A stretch of 21,333 bases of DNA. Source: JANMEX01 sp031423755 (GTDB taxonomy: Bacteria > Pseudomonadota > Alphaproteobacteria > Rhizobiales > Rhizobiaceae). Each line of letters opens with the position of its first letter. Positions within the stretch are counted from its first letter, which is position 1. This document shows, piece after piece, positions 13,394 through 20,367 of this stretch. A program made the position numbers and the translations under genes. Under the pieces are notes generated by a model, which made no database searches, was not told the origin of the DNA, and saw nothing but the letters and a program-made list of their open reading frames with translations. The stretch is taken from positions 1 through 21,333 of the forward strand of contig JANPGC010000218.1 of the NCBI GenBank assembly GCA_031423755.1, given 5' to 3'.

Positions 13394-14992
13394 ATGAAGG
13401 CACCGCGTTTACGGTTTCACGGAGCGGCCCAGTCTGTTACCGGCTCCTGTTTCGAGATAGAAACAGAAAAGTCGCGCATCCTGATTGATTGCGGCATGTT
13501 CCAGGGCTCCAAATCCGAGCGCGAATTGAACTATGGCGCGTTCCCGTTCCCGCCCGACCGGATCGACTCTGTCGTCCTTAGCCATGCCCACATCGATCAC
13601 AGCGGCCTTCTGCCCAAACTCGTCAAGCACGGTTTTTCAGGCCCGATCCACGCCACCGCGGCAACGGTGGATCTCTGCTCGGTAATGCTGCCGGATTCGG
13701 CGCATATTCAGGAAATGGAAGTCGAAAACCTCAACCGCCGCAATGCACAGCGCGGCCGAGATCTCGTTGAGCCGATTTACACAAAGGATGACGCCGCCGC
13801 CTGCATGTTGCTCTTCCGCGCATCGGACTATGATGAATGGTTCAAGGTGTCCGATGATATACGCGCCCGCTTCTGGAATGCCGGGCATCTTCTGGGGTCG
13901 GCGTCAGTCGAGCTTGAAATCGGCAACATGAATGCCACCAGGCCGATGCGCCTGCTCTTTTCCGGGGACCTCGGCCCACAGCACAAGCTGCTGCAACCCG
14001 ATCCGCGCGCGCCTGCCGATCTCGATTACCTGATCTGCGAATCCACCTACGGCGACCGTGAGCGCGGCGAAGTGACGCCGGACAGCCGCAGGGCCCTGCT
14101 GAAAGCCGAAGTCAAGCGTGCCGCCGATTTGCGCGGACCTTTGATCATCCCGTCCTTCGCCGTCGAGCGGACACAGGAACTTCTCGTTGACCTGCACAGG
14201 ATGATGCTGTCCGGCGCGCTACCGCCTGCGCCAATCATCGTTGATTCACCGCTTGCCACCCGCGCCAGCGCAATATTCGAGCGGCATGCGAGCGAAATTG
14301 ACGAGGGTGGAGCCTTGGTCAAAGCGCTGAACTCCGGCGACATTCGCTTCACTGAGACCGTTGAGCAATCCAAGGCCATCAACAAATTGACCGGCTACCT
14401 CATCATCATCGCCGCCTCGGGCATGTGCGACGCAGGCCGTATCCGCCACCATCTGAAAAACAATCTCTGGCGGCGCAACGCCACCATCTTGATGGTCGGC
14501 TTTCAGGCGCAAGGCTCCCTGGGTCGCATCCTGCTTGACGGAGCCGAGCGCGTGCGCATCCAGGGCGAGGAAATCCAGGTCAAGGCCACAATCCGCCAGC
14601 TTGATCTCTATTCCGGCCATGCCGATGCCACTGAACTTGTGGATTGGGTCCAAGAGCGGATGCCGGTCTCGCGCGGAATTTTTCTGACGCATGGCGAGCC
14701 GCAGGCCATGGGCGCGTTGAAGGCGCGGCTGGGCACGCTCGTTGCGGCGGACCGGATAGTGATGCCACTGCTTGACGAGGGGTTCGACCTTGGTGAGCAC
14801 GGCGCGCACCACGCCGAGGAAGGCACGACACCCCGATTGCCGCAGGAAAAGATCGCGCATCTTGACTGGCACAATGCCTTGTCAAAGCTCCTGCTGGACA
14901 TCAATGACACCATCTCAAAGCAAGCCGACGAACGTGGCCGCCAGACTGTCATCCGCCGGCTTCGCCGCGCTTTAACCGAGCATGAAAATTGA
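13394..14992 (+). CDS. Beta-CASP metallo-beta-lactamase fold hydrolase (YSH1/CPSF-like, RNA-processing type)
   Basis: A 532-residue metallo-beta-lactamase with an inserted beta-CASP domain (COG1236 type), a family of nucleases acting on RNA or DNA. Zinc ligands are visible: HAHIDH (64-69), H165 in NAGHLLGS, D192 in FSGDLG, and H433 in LTHGE. The beta-CASP marks are ESTYGDR (216-222), PSFAVERTQELL (253-264), SGMCDAGRI (342-350) and YSGHAD (406-411). After about residue 465 there is a 65-70 residue charged helical tail (HLDWHNALSKLLLDINDTISKQ...) not part of the catalytic core. Bacterial family members are usually about 450 residues, so this tail is an extension. The ATG at 13394 has AGGAAAG upstream and starts directly at the first strand; an upstream TTG at 13373 is less likely. 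No operon partner is evident. Confidence 0.9.
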   Translation: MKAPRLRFHGAAQSVTGSCFEIETEKSRILIDCGMFQGSKSERELNYGAFPFPPDRIDSVVLSHAHIDHSGLLPKLVKHGFSGPIHATAATVDLCSVMLPDSAHIQEMEVENLNRRNAQRGRDLVEPIYTKDDAAACMLLFRASDYDEWFKVSDDIRARFWNAGHLLGSASVELEIGNMNATRPMRLLFSGDLGPQHKLLQPDPRAPADLDYLICESTYGDRERGEVTPDSRRALLKAEVKRAADLRGPLIIPSFAVERTQELLVDLHRMMLSGALPPAPIIVDSPLATRASAIFERHASEIDEGGALVKALNSGDIRFTETVEQSKAINKLTGYLIIIAASGMCDAGRIRHHLKNNLWRRNATILMVGFQAQGSLGRILLDGAERVRIQGEEIQVKATIRQLDLYSGHADATELVDWVQERMPVSRGIFLTHGEPQAMGALKARLGTLVAADRIVMPLLDEGFDLGEHGAHHAEEGTTPRLPQEKIAHLDWHNALSKLLLDINDTISKQADERGRQTVIRRLRRALTEHEN

Positions 14993-15025
14993 GATGGTTG
15001 AGATGCCGGGCGATTGTCTTGCAAA

Positions 15026-16693
15026 TCAGGGCGCGAGGCGCACCAGAACGAGTTTCTTCTCATCGCCCTTGGAATAGTTGATACCCTCAACCGTACCGAT
15101 ATCGAAGAGCGCCATTCCTGCAGGCAGTTGTGTCTGAAGTTCGCTGCGCATCGCGATTGGCAGCACTGCGACATTGCATTTCGGCGCCGCCATCAGATGC
15201 GCCGCAGCGCCGTTGACATCTGTCAACTTGGTGATGGTTCCAGCGAGGAACACAAGGCTGGGCTCGTGATAATCCACGGATGCCAATTGAGAGTCCGGGC
15301 AAGGCCTGGCTGCCGCGAACGCCGAGACGATCTGCGGGCTGATCCACAATGGGGTCATGGCCGGCAGGACAGACGACGTGAACAGACCCATGAAGGCAAT
15401 CGCCGCCGCAGACGACCAAAAAATCTGCAGGAATGGTGGCATCACCACGCGAATTCCAGAGGCAAGCCAACCTGCTGCCAAAGCAAGCAGGGCCGCAATG
15501 AGGCCCGTAAGGGAAATCGACCCGGTGAACCACGGCACACCGAAGGCGGCAACTGCGGCAAAGCCGAGCGTCATCACCGCAAGTCCAGCCAGTGTCAGCC
15601 GGTAAAGCCAGAGCTGCCAGCGTTTGAGTTCCGCATATTTGCCATCGTCAGTGAACAATGCCCACGCTCCAAGCAGCAGCAGCGCGGGATAGGCGGGCAG
15701 CGGATAGTGCGGCAGTTTGGTCGGTGTAAACTCCAGTATCAACCAGAATGGAACATACCATGACAGTAGGAACAGCAGCTTCGGTTCGCGGAACCGGTTG
15801 AGCGCCTTCACGCCGCCATTGATGGCAATCAGCGCGAACGGCCACATGTAAAGTGAATAGGTCAGCACATAGTAGCCGGGCGGCGCGCCATGTGATTCCG
15901 CGCCGGACGCGACCTTGCCCAGCATGTCCTTGCCGACAGCCTCAGCCCAGAACGCACCGCCGGATATCATCGAAATGGCAATGAACCAGGGCAGCACGAG
16001 GACCGCAAGAACCGCAGTCCCCCGCAACGCCTTCAGGCTGCCCATCCATGAACGCTCGCGGTCAAACAAGGCCACGCCTGCAATTGTAAGTCCGGCAACC
16101 AGCGGCGTGATTGGGCCTTTCACGAGGATTCCGGCGCCATTGGCAATCCAGAACGCCCACCACCAGAACCGACTGGTTGGCTTGGCTGATTTGCCGTTGA
16201 TGTAAAATCGCGCCAAAGCCGCCTGCGAAATCAGCGTCAAAGCAAGAAGCGTTGCGTCGGTCTTTGCCAGCCGCGCTTCAAAGCCGAGACCGAAAATGCC
16301 AGCCATCATCAATCCGGCGGCTAGTCCCGCGACAGGCCCGAACAGAAAGCTGGCAAGCGAAGCGATTGTCAGGACAGCGGTGATTCCGGCGGCAACCGAA
16401 ACCAGCCGGTAAGCCCAGATATCCGCGTGCACGCCCTGACCTGTCAGCTTCACAGCCGCTGCCTGAAGCCAATAGATCCCGGCCGGCTTCTTGTAGCGGT
16501 GCACGTCCTGGAAGCGGATGTCTATGTAGTCGCCGCTTTCCATCATCTGCTTGGTCGCCTGCACGAAGCGCGCCTCGTCGCGGTCAATCGGCGGCAGCGA
16601 GACAATGCCCGGCAGGAATGCGAACAGGCAGAAAATGGCAAGCAGCAGATTTTGCCGCGTTGAAACGGGAAGTGATCTCAAGGCGTCGGCCAA
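15026..16693 (-). CDS. GT39-family polyprenyl-phosphate-sugar glycosyltransferase (ArnT/PMT-like)
   Basis: A 555-residue integral membrane glycosyltransferase of the ArnT/PMT (GT-C) fold. After the first membrane helix comes the periplasmic acidic loop PPIDRDEARFVQATKQMMESGDYIDIRFQDVHRYKKPAGIYWLQ (34-76), with the D-E pair (37-40) expected to be catalytic and YKKPAGIYWLQ typical of ArnT-like transferases. About ten further hydrophobic segments follow, including PLVAGLTIAGVALF and LIGAWALF-like helices, then a roughly 100-residue soluble C-terminal domain. Such enzymes move a sugar from a polyprenyl phosphate donor to lipid A or another envelope acceptor on the periplasmic side. The start is a TTG 3 bp after the stop of the LAB_N gene, with AAGGGA upstream. 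It is the last of the three-gene operon; donor synthesis would come from the GT2 gene. Confidence 0.88.
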   Translation of the reverse strand: MADALRSLPVSTRQNLLLAIFCLFAFLPGIVSLPPIDRDEARFVQATKQMMESGDYIDIRFQDVHRYKKPAGIYWLQAAAVKLTGQGVHADIWAYRLVSVAAGITAVLTIASLASFLFGPVAGLAAGLMMAGIFGLGFEARLAKTDATLLALTLISQAALARFYINGKSAKPTSRFWWWAFWIANGAGILVKGPITPLVAGLTIAGVALFDRERSWMGSLKALRGTAVLAVLVLPWFIAISMISGGAFWAEAVGKDMLGKVASGAESHGAPPGYYVLTYSLYMWPFALIAINGGVKALNRFREPKLLFLLSWYVPFWLILEFTPTKLPHYPLPAYPALLLLGAWALFTDDGKYAELKRWQLWLYRLTLAGLAVMTLGFAAVAAFGVPWFTGSISLTGLIAALLALAAGWLASGIRVVMPPFLQIFWSSAAAIAFMGLFTSSVLPAMTPLWISPQIVSAFAAARPCPDSQLASVDYHEPSLVFLAGTITKLTDVNGAAAHLMAAPKCNVAVLPIAMRSELQTQLPAGMALFDIGTVEGINYSKGDEKKLVLVRLAP

Positions 16694-16696
16694 GCG

Positions 16697-17011
16697 TCAG
16701 TCCCTTTTCCCGCCATAGATCAGCATCAGATTGCGCACATAGATGAACAGGCCAAGCCCTTGCCCGGCAATGAACACCGGGTCCTTGCGCTGGATTGCAT
16801 AAATCAACAGCAGCACGCCGCCGCCGATCGAGAAGAACCAGAAGGCAATCGGCATCACAGATTTGCCGGCCTTTTCCGAGGCGAGCCACTGGACGACAAA
16901 GCGCATGGTGAACATCGCTTGCGCGAGAAATCCGAGCGCGATCCAGCCATCAAACTGCTCAATGAAGACGTGGTGCAGCCATGCGCCCAGTTCTGCAAAC
17001 ATGGTCGTCAT
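16697..17011 (-). CDS. Lipid-A-disaccharide synthase N-terminal domain (LAB_N) membrane protein
   Basis: A 104-residue small membrane protein containing only the LAB_N domain. The signature reads FLAQAMFTMRFVVQWLASEKAGKSVMPIAFWFFSIGGGVLLLIYAIQRKDPVFIAGQGLGLFIYVRNL (about 28-95), with three hydrophobic helices. The open frame extends upstream to 17062, but the ATG at 17011 overlaps the stop of the GT2 gene as ATGA (17008-17011) and gives the normal domain length, so it is chosen. Despite the name, these proteins lack the LpxB catalytic part. In rhizobia a related small protein (RgtF-like) accompanies the synthase that makes the polyprenyl-phosphate sugar donor for lipid A or core galacturonylation. 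A helper role in donor formation or flipping is the likely one here, by analogy. Confidence 0.88.
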   Translation of the reverse strand: MTTMFAELGAWLHHVFIEQFDGWIALGFLAQAMFTMRFVVQWLASEKAGKSVMPIAFWFFSIGGGVLLLIYAIQRKDPVFIAGQGLGLFIYVRNLMLIYGGKRD

Positions 17012-17727
17012 CCCCTCTCTTCGGTGACAGTCGGCACCACCTTGCGTCGGCGGATCAGCCACCAGACGCCATAAAGATCGAGCACGCCGCGCAGGCCCCG
17101 GTCGAGAATGCCGTAGTTGGATTTGCCATGCACGCGGCTGCGGTCGGTGACGTCAAGGTGGATGACATTCATGCCCTCGCGCTTGGCAAGTGCCGGAATA
17201 TAGCGGTGCCAGCCGTCGAAGAACGGAAGCGAACGGAACAGGTCAGTATGGACAGCTTTCAGGCCGCAGCCCGAATCACGCGTGTCGTCCTTCAGAATCT
17301 TCTGGCGGAGGCCGTTGGCGAAGCGCGAGGAATATTGCTTGAGCTTGGTGTCGGTTCGCTTCAGCCGTTGACCGGCGGCAACGCCAGCGGCAGGACCGGC
17401 AGCAACAAGCGCGTCGGCAAGTTTCGGCAGATAGGCCGGATCATTCTGTCCGTCGCCGTCCATGGTGCAGATGATCCCGCCGTTTGCGGCAAACACACCG
17501 GAGCGCACGGCCGCGCTCTGTCCGGCGCTCTTGTCATGGCGGATGTGGCGAAGGTTCGGATTGGCCTTCATCCGGGCGTTCAAGACTTCGCCGGTGCGGT
17601 CGCTCGAACCATCATTGACCACGATCACCTCATGGTCGCGCCCTGCAAAAGCGGCGTCGACTTCATCGAGGAGAAAGGCAAGATTTTCCGCCTCGTTTTT
17701 GCACGGAATGACCACGGAGATTTTCAT
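17008..17727 (-). CDS. GT2-family glycosyltransferase, polyprenyl-phosphate sugar synthase (DPM1-like)
   Basis: A 239-residue cytoplasmic or peripheral family-2 glycosyltransferase. Motifs: VVIPCKNEAENL (5-16), VVNDGSSDRT (36-45), and the metal/nucleotide-sugar site MDGDGQNDP (89-97), followed by SGCGLKAVHTDLFRSLPFFDGWHRYIPAL and the acceptor motif RVHGKSNYG typical of dolichol- or undecaprenyl-phosphate sugar synthases. It lacks the two C-terminal membrane helices of ArnC, so it is of the short DPM1 type. It would transfer a sugar from a nucleotide donor to polyprenyl phosphate; the sugar is unknown. It is the first gene of the operon GT2 / LAB_N / GT39, with a 4-bp overlap to the second gene. 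The upstream gap to glpD is 145 bp and holds a weak hairpin at 17758-17797. Confidence 0.9.
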   Translation of the reverse strand: MKISVVIPCKNEAENLAFLLDEVDAAFAGRDHEVIVVNDGSSDRTGEVLNARMKANPNLRHIRHDKSAGQSAAVRSGVFAANGGIICTMDGDGQNDPAYLPKLADALVAAGPAAGVAAGQRLKRTDTKLKQYSSRFANGLRQKILKDDTRDSGCGLKAVHTDLFRSLPFFDGWHRYIPALAKREGMNVIHLDVTDRSRVHGKSNYGILDRGLRGVLDLYGVWWLIRRRKVVPTVTEERG

Positions 17728-17872
17728 GAAAGGCCTGTTTTGAGTTCGGCTTGGCTTGTTGCGGCGCTAGCTACCATCCTTTGGAAGGCGTCGCAACAAA
17801 GCCGCCGACGGCGTTTGCAGGTCAAACAAGGCGCGAATGCAAACAGTCACGGGTGCACGTCGATGATTAAGG

Positions 17873-19366
17873 TCAGGCCTTTTCAGCCAGATAGGCCGCC
17901 AGTTTCGATTGGTCCTCTGCACTGAGGCCAAGTCCAGCCTTGGTGCGCCGCCAAAGAATATCGTCGGCAGTTTTCGCCCATTCGTTCCGCACGAGATAGT
18001 CAACTTCGACACCTGTAAGGTCAGGACCGAACATCGGCCCCATGTCGGGAAGGCTCTTTGCCGCACCAAGAAACGTCAGCGCCCTTGTCCCGTAAAGCCG
18101 CGCCAGTCGTGTTGCCCGCCGCGAGTCAAGGAACGGATATTGTCGCCGAACTTCGCCGACAAGGGCATTGAACCCTTGCGCCGGAAAGTCTCCGCCCGGA
18201 AGCGTCGCATTGCGCGTCCACGAGCCGCGTTTGGCACCCAGCACCTCTTCGATCTTTTCCAGAACATGTTCCGAAAGACGCCGGTAGGTCGTGATCTTGC
18301 CGCCGAATATATTGAGGACCGCGCCCTCGCTCGCCGTGCCCTCGACCTTGAGAACATAGTCGCGCGTGGCCTCCTGCGCCTTCGACGCGCCGTCATCAAA
18401 CAGCGGACGCACGCCCGAATAGGTCCACACCACATCGGACGGCAACACCGGTTTTGCAAAATACTCCGACGCCGCGCTGCAAAGATAATCGATTTCAGCC
18501 TTGGAGATTTCGACATTGGCCGGATCGCCCGGATAGTCTTGATCCGTCGTTCCAATCAGCGTGTAGTCGCGCTCATACGGGATCGCAAAGATGATGCGGT
18601 TGTCGGAATTCTGGAAAATGTAGCAGCGGTCATGCTCAAAAATCTTTGGCACAATGATGTGGCTGCCCTGCACCAGACGGACATTGTGGGCGTTGTTCTT
18701 TCCGAGCGCCTGTCCGATTACCTGATCGACCCAGGGACCGGCAGCATTGACCAGCATCCGCGCCTTGACCGCCTCCCGTTGCCCGCCGCTCTCGGTGGTG
18801 ACTGTCCAGATGCCGCCGTCGCGCCGCGCGCTCACCACCTTCGTGCGCGTGCGGACAACGGCACCGCGCGCCGTCGCATCCATGGCGTTCATCACCACCA
18901 TGCGTGCATCGTCCACCCAGCAGTCGGAGTACTCAAAACCTTTTGAAAACAGCGGCTTCAGCGGCTTGCCAGAAACATCGGTGCGCATGTCAAGCGTCTT
19001 GGTAGCCGGCAAAAGTTTTCTGCCGCCAAGATGGTCGTACATGAAAAGTCCAAGCCGTAGCAGCCAGGCGGGGCGCAGCCCCTTGTGGTGCGGAAGGACA
19101 AAACGCAGCGGCCAGATGATGTGTGGCGCATTGGCCCATAGCACTTCGCGTTCCATAAGTGATTCGCGCACCAGCCGGAATTCGTAATGCTCGAGATAGC
19201 GCAGGCCGCCGTGAATGAGCTTGGTCGCTGCGCGTGAGGTGCCAGACGCCAGATCGTTCATCTCTGCCAGAAATACTGAATAACCGCGCCCCTGTGCGTC
19301 ACGGGCGATGCCGCAGCCATTAATGCCGCCGCCGATGACGAAGAGGTCGAAAACTGTCTCGTTCAT
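17873..19366 (-). CDS. glpD: Aerobic glycerol-3-phosphate dehydrogenase
   Basis: A 497-residue FAD-dependent glycerol-3-phosphate dehydrogenase, normal length. It oxidises glycerol-3-phosphate to dihydroxyacetone phosphate at the inner membrane and passes electrons to quinone. The FAD site is DLFVIGGGINGCGIARDAQGRG (7-28), followed by the highly conserved SGTSRAATKLIHGGLRYLEHYEFRLVRESLMER (41-73). Later blocks VNAAGPWVD, IGTTDQDYPGDP, YSGVRPL and NIFGGKITTYRRLSE are all GlpD hallmarks, and the C-terminal domain is present in full. The gene overlaps glpR by 4 bp (19363-19366), so regulator and enzyme are co-translated from the promoter near 20195-20167. The divergent gene is a glycerol-transporter-type binding protein, so the locus takes up and oxidises glycerol; glycerol kinase is not in the window. 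Confidence 0.96.
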   Translation of the reverse strand: MNETVFDLFVIGGGINGCGIARDAQGRGYSVFLAEMNDLASGTSRAATKLIHGGLRYLEHYEFRLVRESLMEREVLWANAPHIIWPLRFVLPHHKGLRPAWLLRLGLFMYDHLGGRKLLPATKTLDMRTDVSGKPLKPLFSKGFEYSDCWVDDARMVVMNAMDATARGAVVRTRTKVVSARRDGGIWTVTTESGGQREAVKARMLVNAAGPWVDQVIGQALGKNNAHNVRLVQGSHIIVPKIFEHDRCYIFQNSDNRIIFAIPYERDYTLIGTTDQDYPGDPANVEISKAEIDYLCSAASEYFAKPVLPSDVVWTYSGVRPLFDDGASKAQEATRDYVLKVEGTASEGAVLNIFGGKITTYRRLSEHVLEKIEEVLGAKRGSWTRNATLPGGDFPAQGFNALVGEVRRQYPFLDSRRATRLARLYGTRALTFLGAAKSLPDMGPMFGPDLTGVEVDYLVRNEWAKTADDILWRRTKAGLGLSAEDQSKLAAYLAEKA

Positions 19367-20151
19367 GCTGCGCGCACCCCGGCAGCCTGAGCCGCAATGA
19401 TCAGCTCAACGCCGCTGTTGCGGCAGATGTCCATGATTTCTTTTGCCGGCTCCATATCGGTGACAAACACATCAATCATTGACAAATCGGCGATACGCAC
19501 CGGTGCCGAGCGTTCGAATTTGAGGTTATCGGCGACCAGAATCGTCTTCCGGGCATGGGCGATGATCGCCTGGCTGACCTTCACTTCGCGGAAATCATAG
19601 TCGAGGATCGTTCCGTCACGGTCGATTGCCGAAGCGCCGATAACGGCGAAATCGACCTTGAACTGCTTGACGAAATCAACGGTCGCCTCGCCCATGATGC
19701 CGCCATCCGAATGGCGCACCACCCCGCCTGCAATCACCACCTCAGCCGACGGCGCGTCACGCAGAATGCTGGCAACATTGATGTTGTTTGTGATCACCAT
19801 CAAGCCCTGATGGCGGCGCAACGCCAATGCCACCTGCTCAGTGGTCGTGCCGATGTTGAGGATGACCGACGAATTATCGGGTATAAGCTGTGCTGCCGCT
19901 TGGCCGATCATTTGTTTGCTGTCTGCCGCCAGCATGCGCCTCGCGTCATATGCAAAATTTGTCACACCCGATTGATAGACCGCCCCGCCATGCACGCGGT
20001 GCAGCAGCTGGCGGTCGCAAAGATCGTTCAGATCCTTGCGGATGGTCTGTGGCGTGACATCAAAATGCCCTGCCAGCGATTCCACATCCACACGCCCGCG
20101 CTGGCGCGCCAGTTCAAGGATGTCTGTCAAGCGGGGGTGCAATGGTTCCAA
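19363..20151 (-). CDS. glpR: DeoR-family glycerol regulator GlpR
   Basis: A 262-residue DeoR/GlpR-type repressor. The N-terminal helix-turn-helix reads GRVDVESLAGHFDVTPQTIRKDLNDLCDRQLLHRVHGGAV (19-58), the exact DeoR pattern. The C-terminal DeoRC sugar-phosphate domain has NIGTTTEQVALAL (99-111), VITNN, VVIAGGVVRHSDGGIMGEATVDF and AVIGASAIDRDGTILDYDF. The effector is expected to be glycerol-3-phosphate. The start is a TTG at 20151, since the in-frame upstream codons offer no ATG before a stop; a second TTG at 20142 is a close alternative. The ribosome site is weak, and the predicted -10 lies so near that the leader would be very short. It is first in the glpR-glpD pair. TTTCG/CGAAA repeats in its promoter gap suggest autoregulation. 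Confidence 0.93.
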   Translation of the reverse strand: MEPLHPRLTDILELARQRGRVDVESLAGHFDVTPQTIRKDLNDLCDRQLLHRVHGGAVYQSGVTNFAYDARRMLAADSKQMIGQAAAQLIPDNSSVILNIGTTTEQVALALRRHQGLMVITNNINVASILRDAPSAEVVIAGGVVRHSDGGIMGEATVDFVKQFKVDFAVIGASAIDRDGTILDYDFREVKVSQAIIAHARKTILVADNLKFERSAPVRIADLSMIDVFVTDMEPAKEIMDICRNSGVELIIAAQAAGVRAA

Positions 20152-20166
20152 GGCATGAATCCGTCA

Positions 20167-20195
20167 ATATTTTCGTTTTTTTTCATATTTGTCAA
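20167..20195 (-). promoter_or_regulatory. Predicted glpR-glpD promoter
   Basis: On the minus strand a perfect TTGACA (20195-20190), a 17-nt spacer and AAATAT (20172-20167). The spacer contains the AAAACGAAA repeat unit. The -10 is weak and the implied leader is under 15 nt. Confidence 0.4.
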
Positions 20196-20290
20196 AAAAA
20201 TAGAAAATGGCAAGTGAAAACGAAAATAGTGCATTGCACAACGTGCGAAAATATTCACTTGACGTTCTTTCGGTTTCGTTTCAAAGTTTC
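20168..20290. promoter_or_regulatory. glpR/glpV divergent control region with repeated GlpR-type half-sites
   Basis: The AT-rich gap 20152-20367 carries four clusters of TTTCG or its complement: ATTTTCGTTTTTTTT (20168 onward), GAAAACGAAAAT (20216-20227), GCGAAAATATTC (20245-20256) and TTTCGGTTTCGTTTC (20268-20282). Such direct repeats are typical of DeoR-family operators. An 11-bp palindrome, GTGCATTGCAC (20229-20239), lies in the middle and may bind something else. Beyond 20290 up to the ribosome site at 20355 I see no further element. Confidence 0.6.
20259..20287 (+). promoter_or_regulatory. Predicted promoter of the glycerol transporter operon
   Basis: TTGACG (20259-20264), 17 nt, then a weak CAAAGT (20282-20287). 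The spacer is almost wholly filled by the 6-bp-phased TTTCGG-TTTCGT-TTC repeats, so GlpR binding would block polymerase. The leader to the start at 20368 is about 75 nt. Confidence 0.4.
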
Positions 20291-20367
20291 AACATCCGGA
20301 ATATTCGGATGGCATCGGGAGAATGCCTGAAACCAGTCTGGCGAGATACGCAACGGAGGAGTACCCC

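Noticed and set aside
17758..17797. GTTGCGGCGC / GCGTCGCAAC inverted repeat with an inner CCTT-TGG-AAGG hairpin between glpD and the GT2 gene, considered as a terminator
   Set aside because: No T-tract follows on either strand, and the stem has a mismatch; it could be a weak or Rho-dependent end, but the evidence is too thin to list as a terminator.
18484..18495. GATAATCGATTT inside glpD, considered as another LacI operator
   Set aside because: It lacks the TGTTA/TAACA arms, lies inside a coding sequence and is far from any start.
17909..18946. A 345-codon open frame on the plus strand
   Set aside because: It is antisense to glpD, whose whole length is conserved; the composition is that of a shadow frame.
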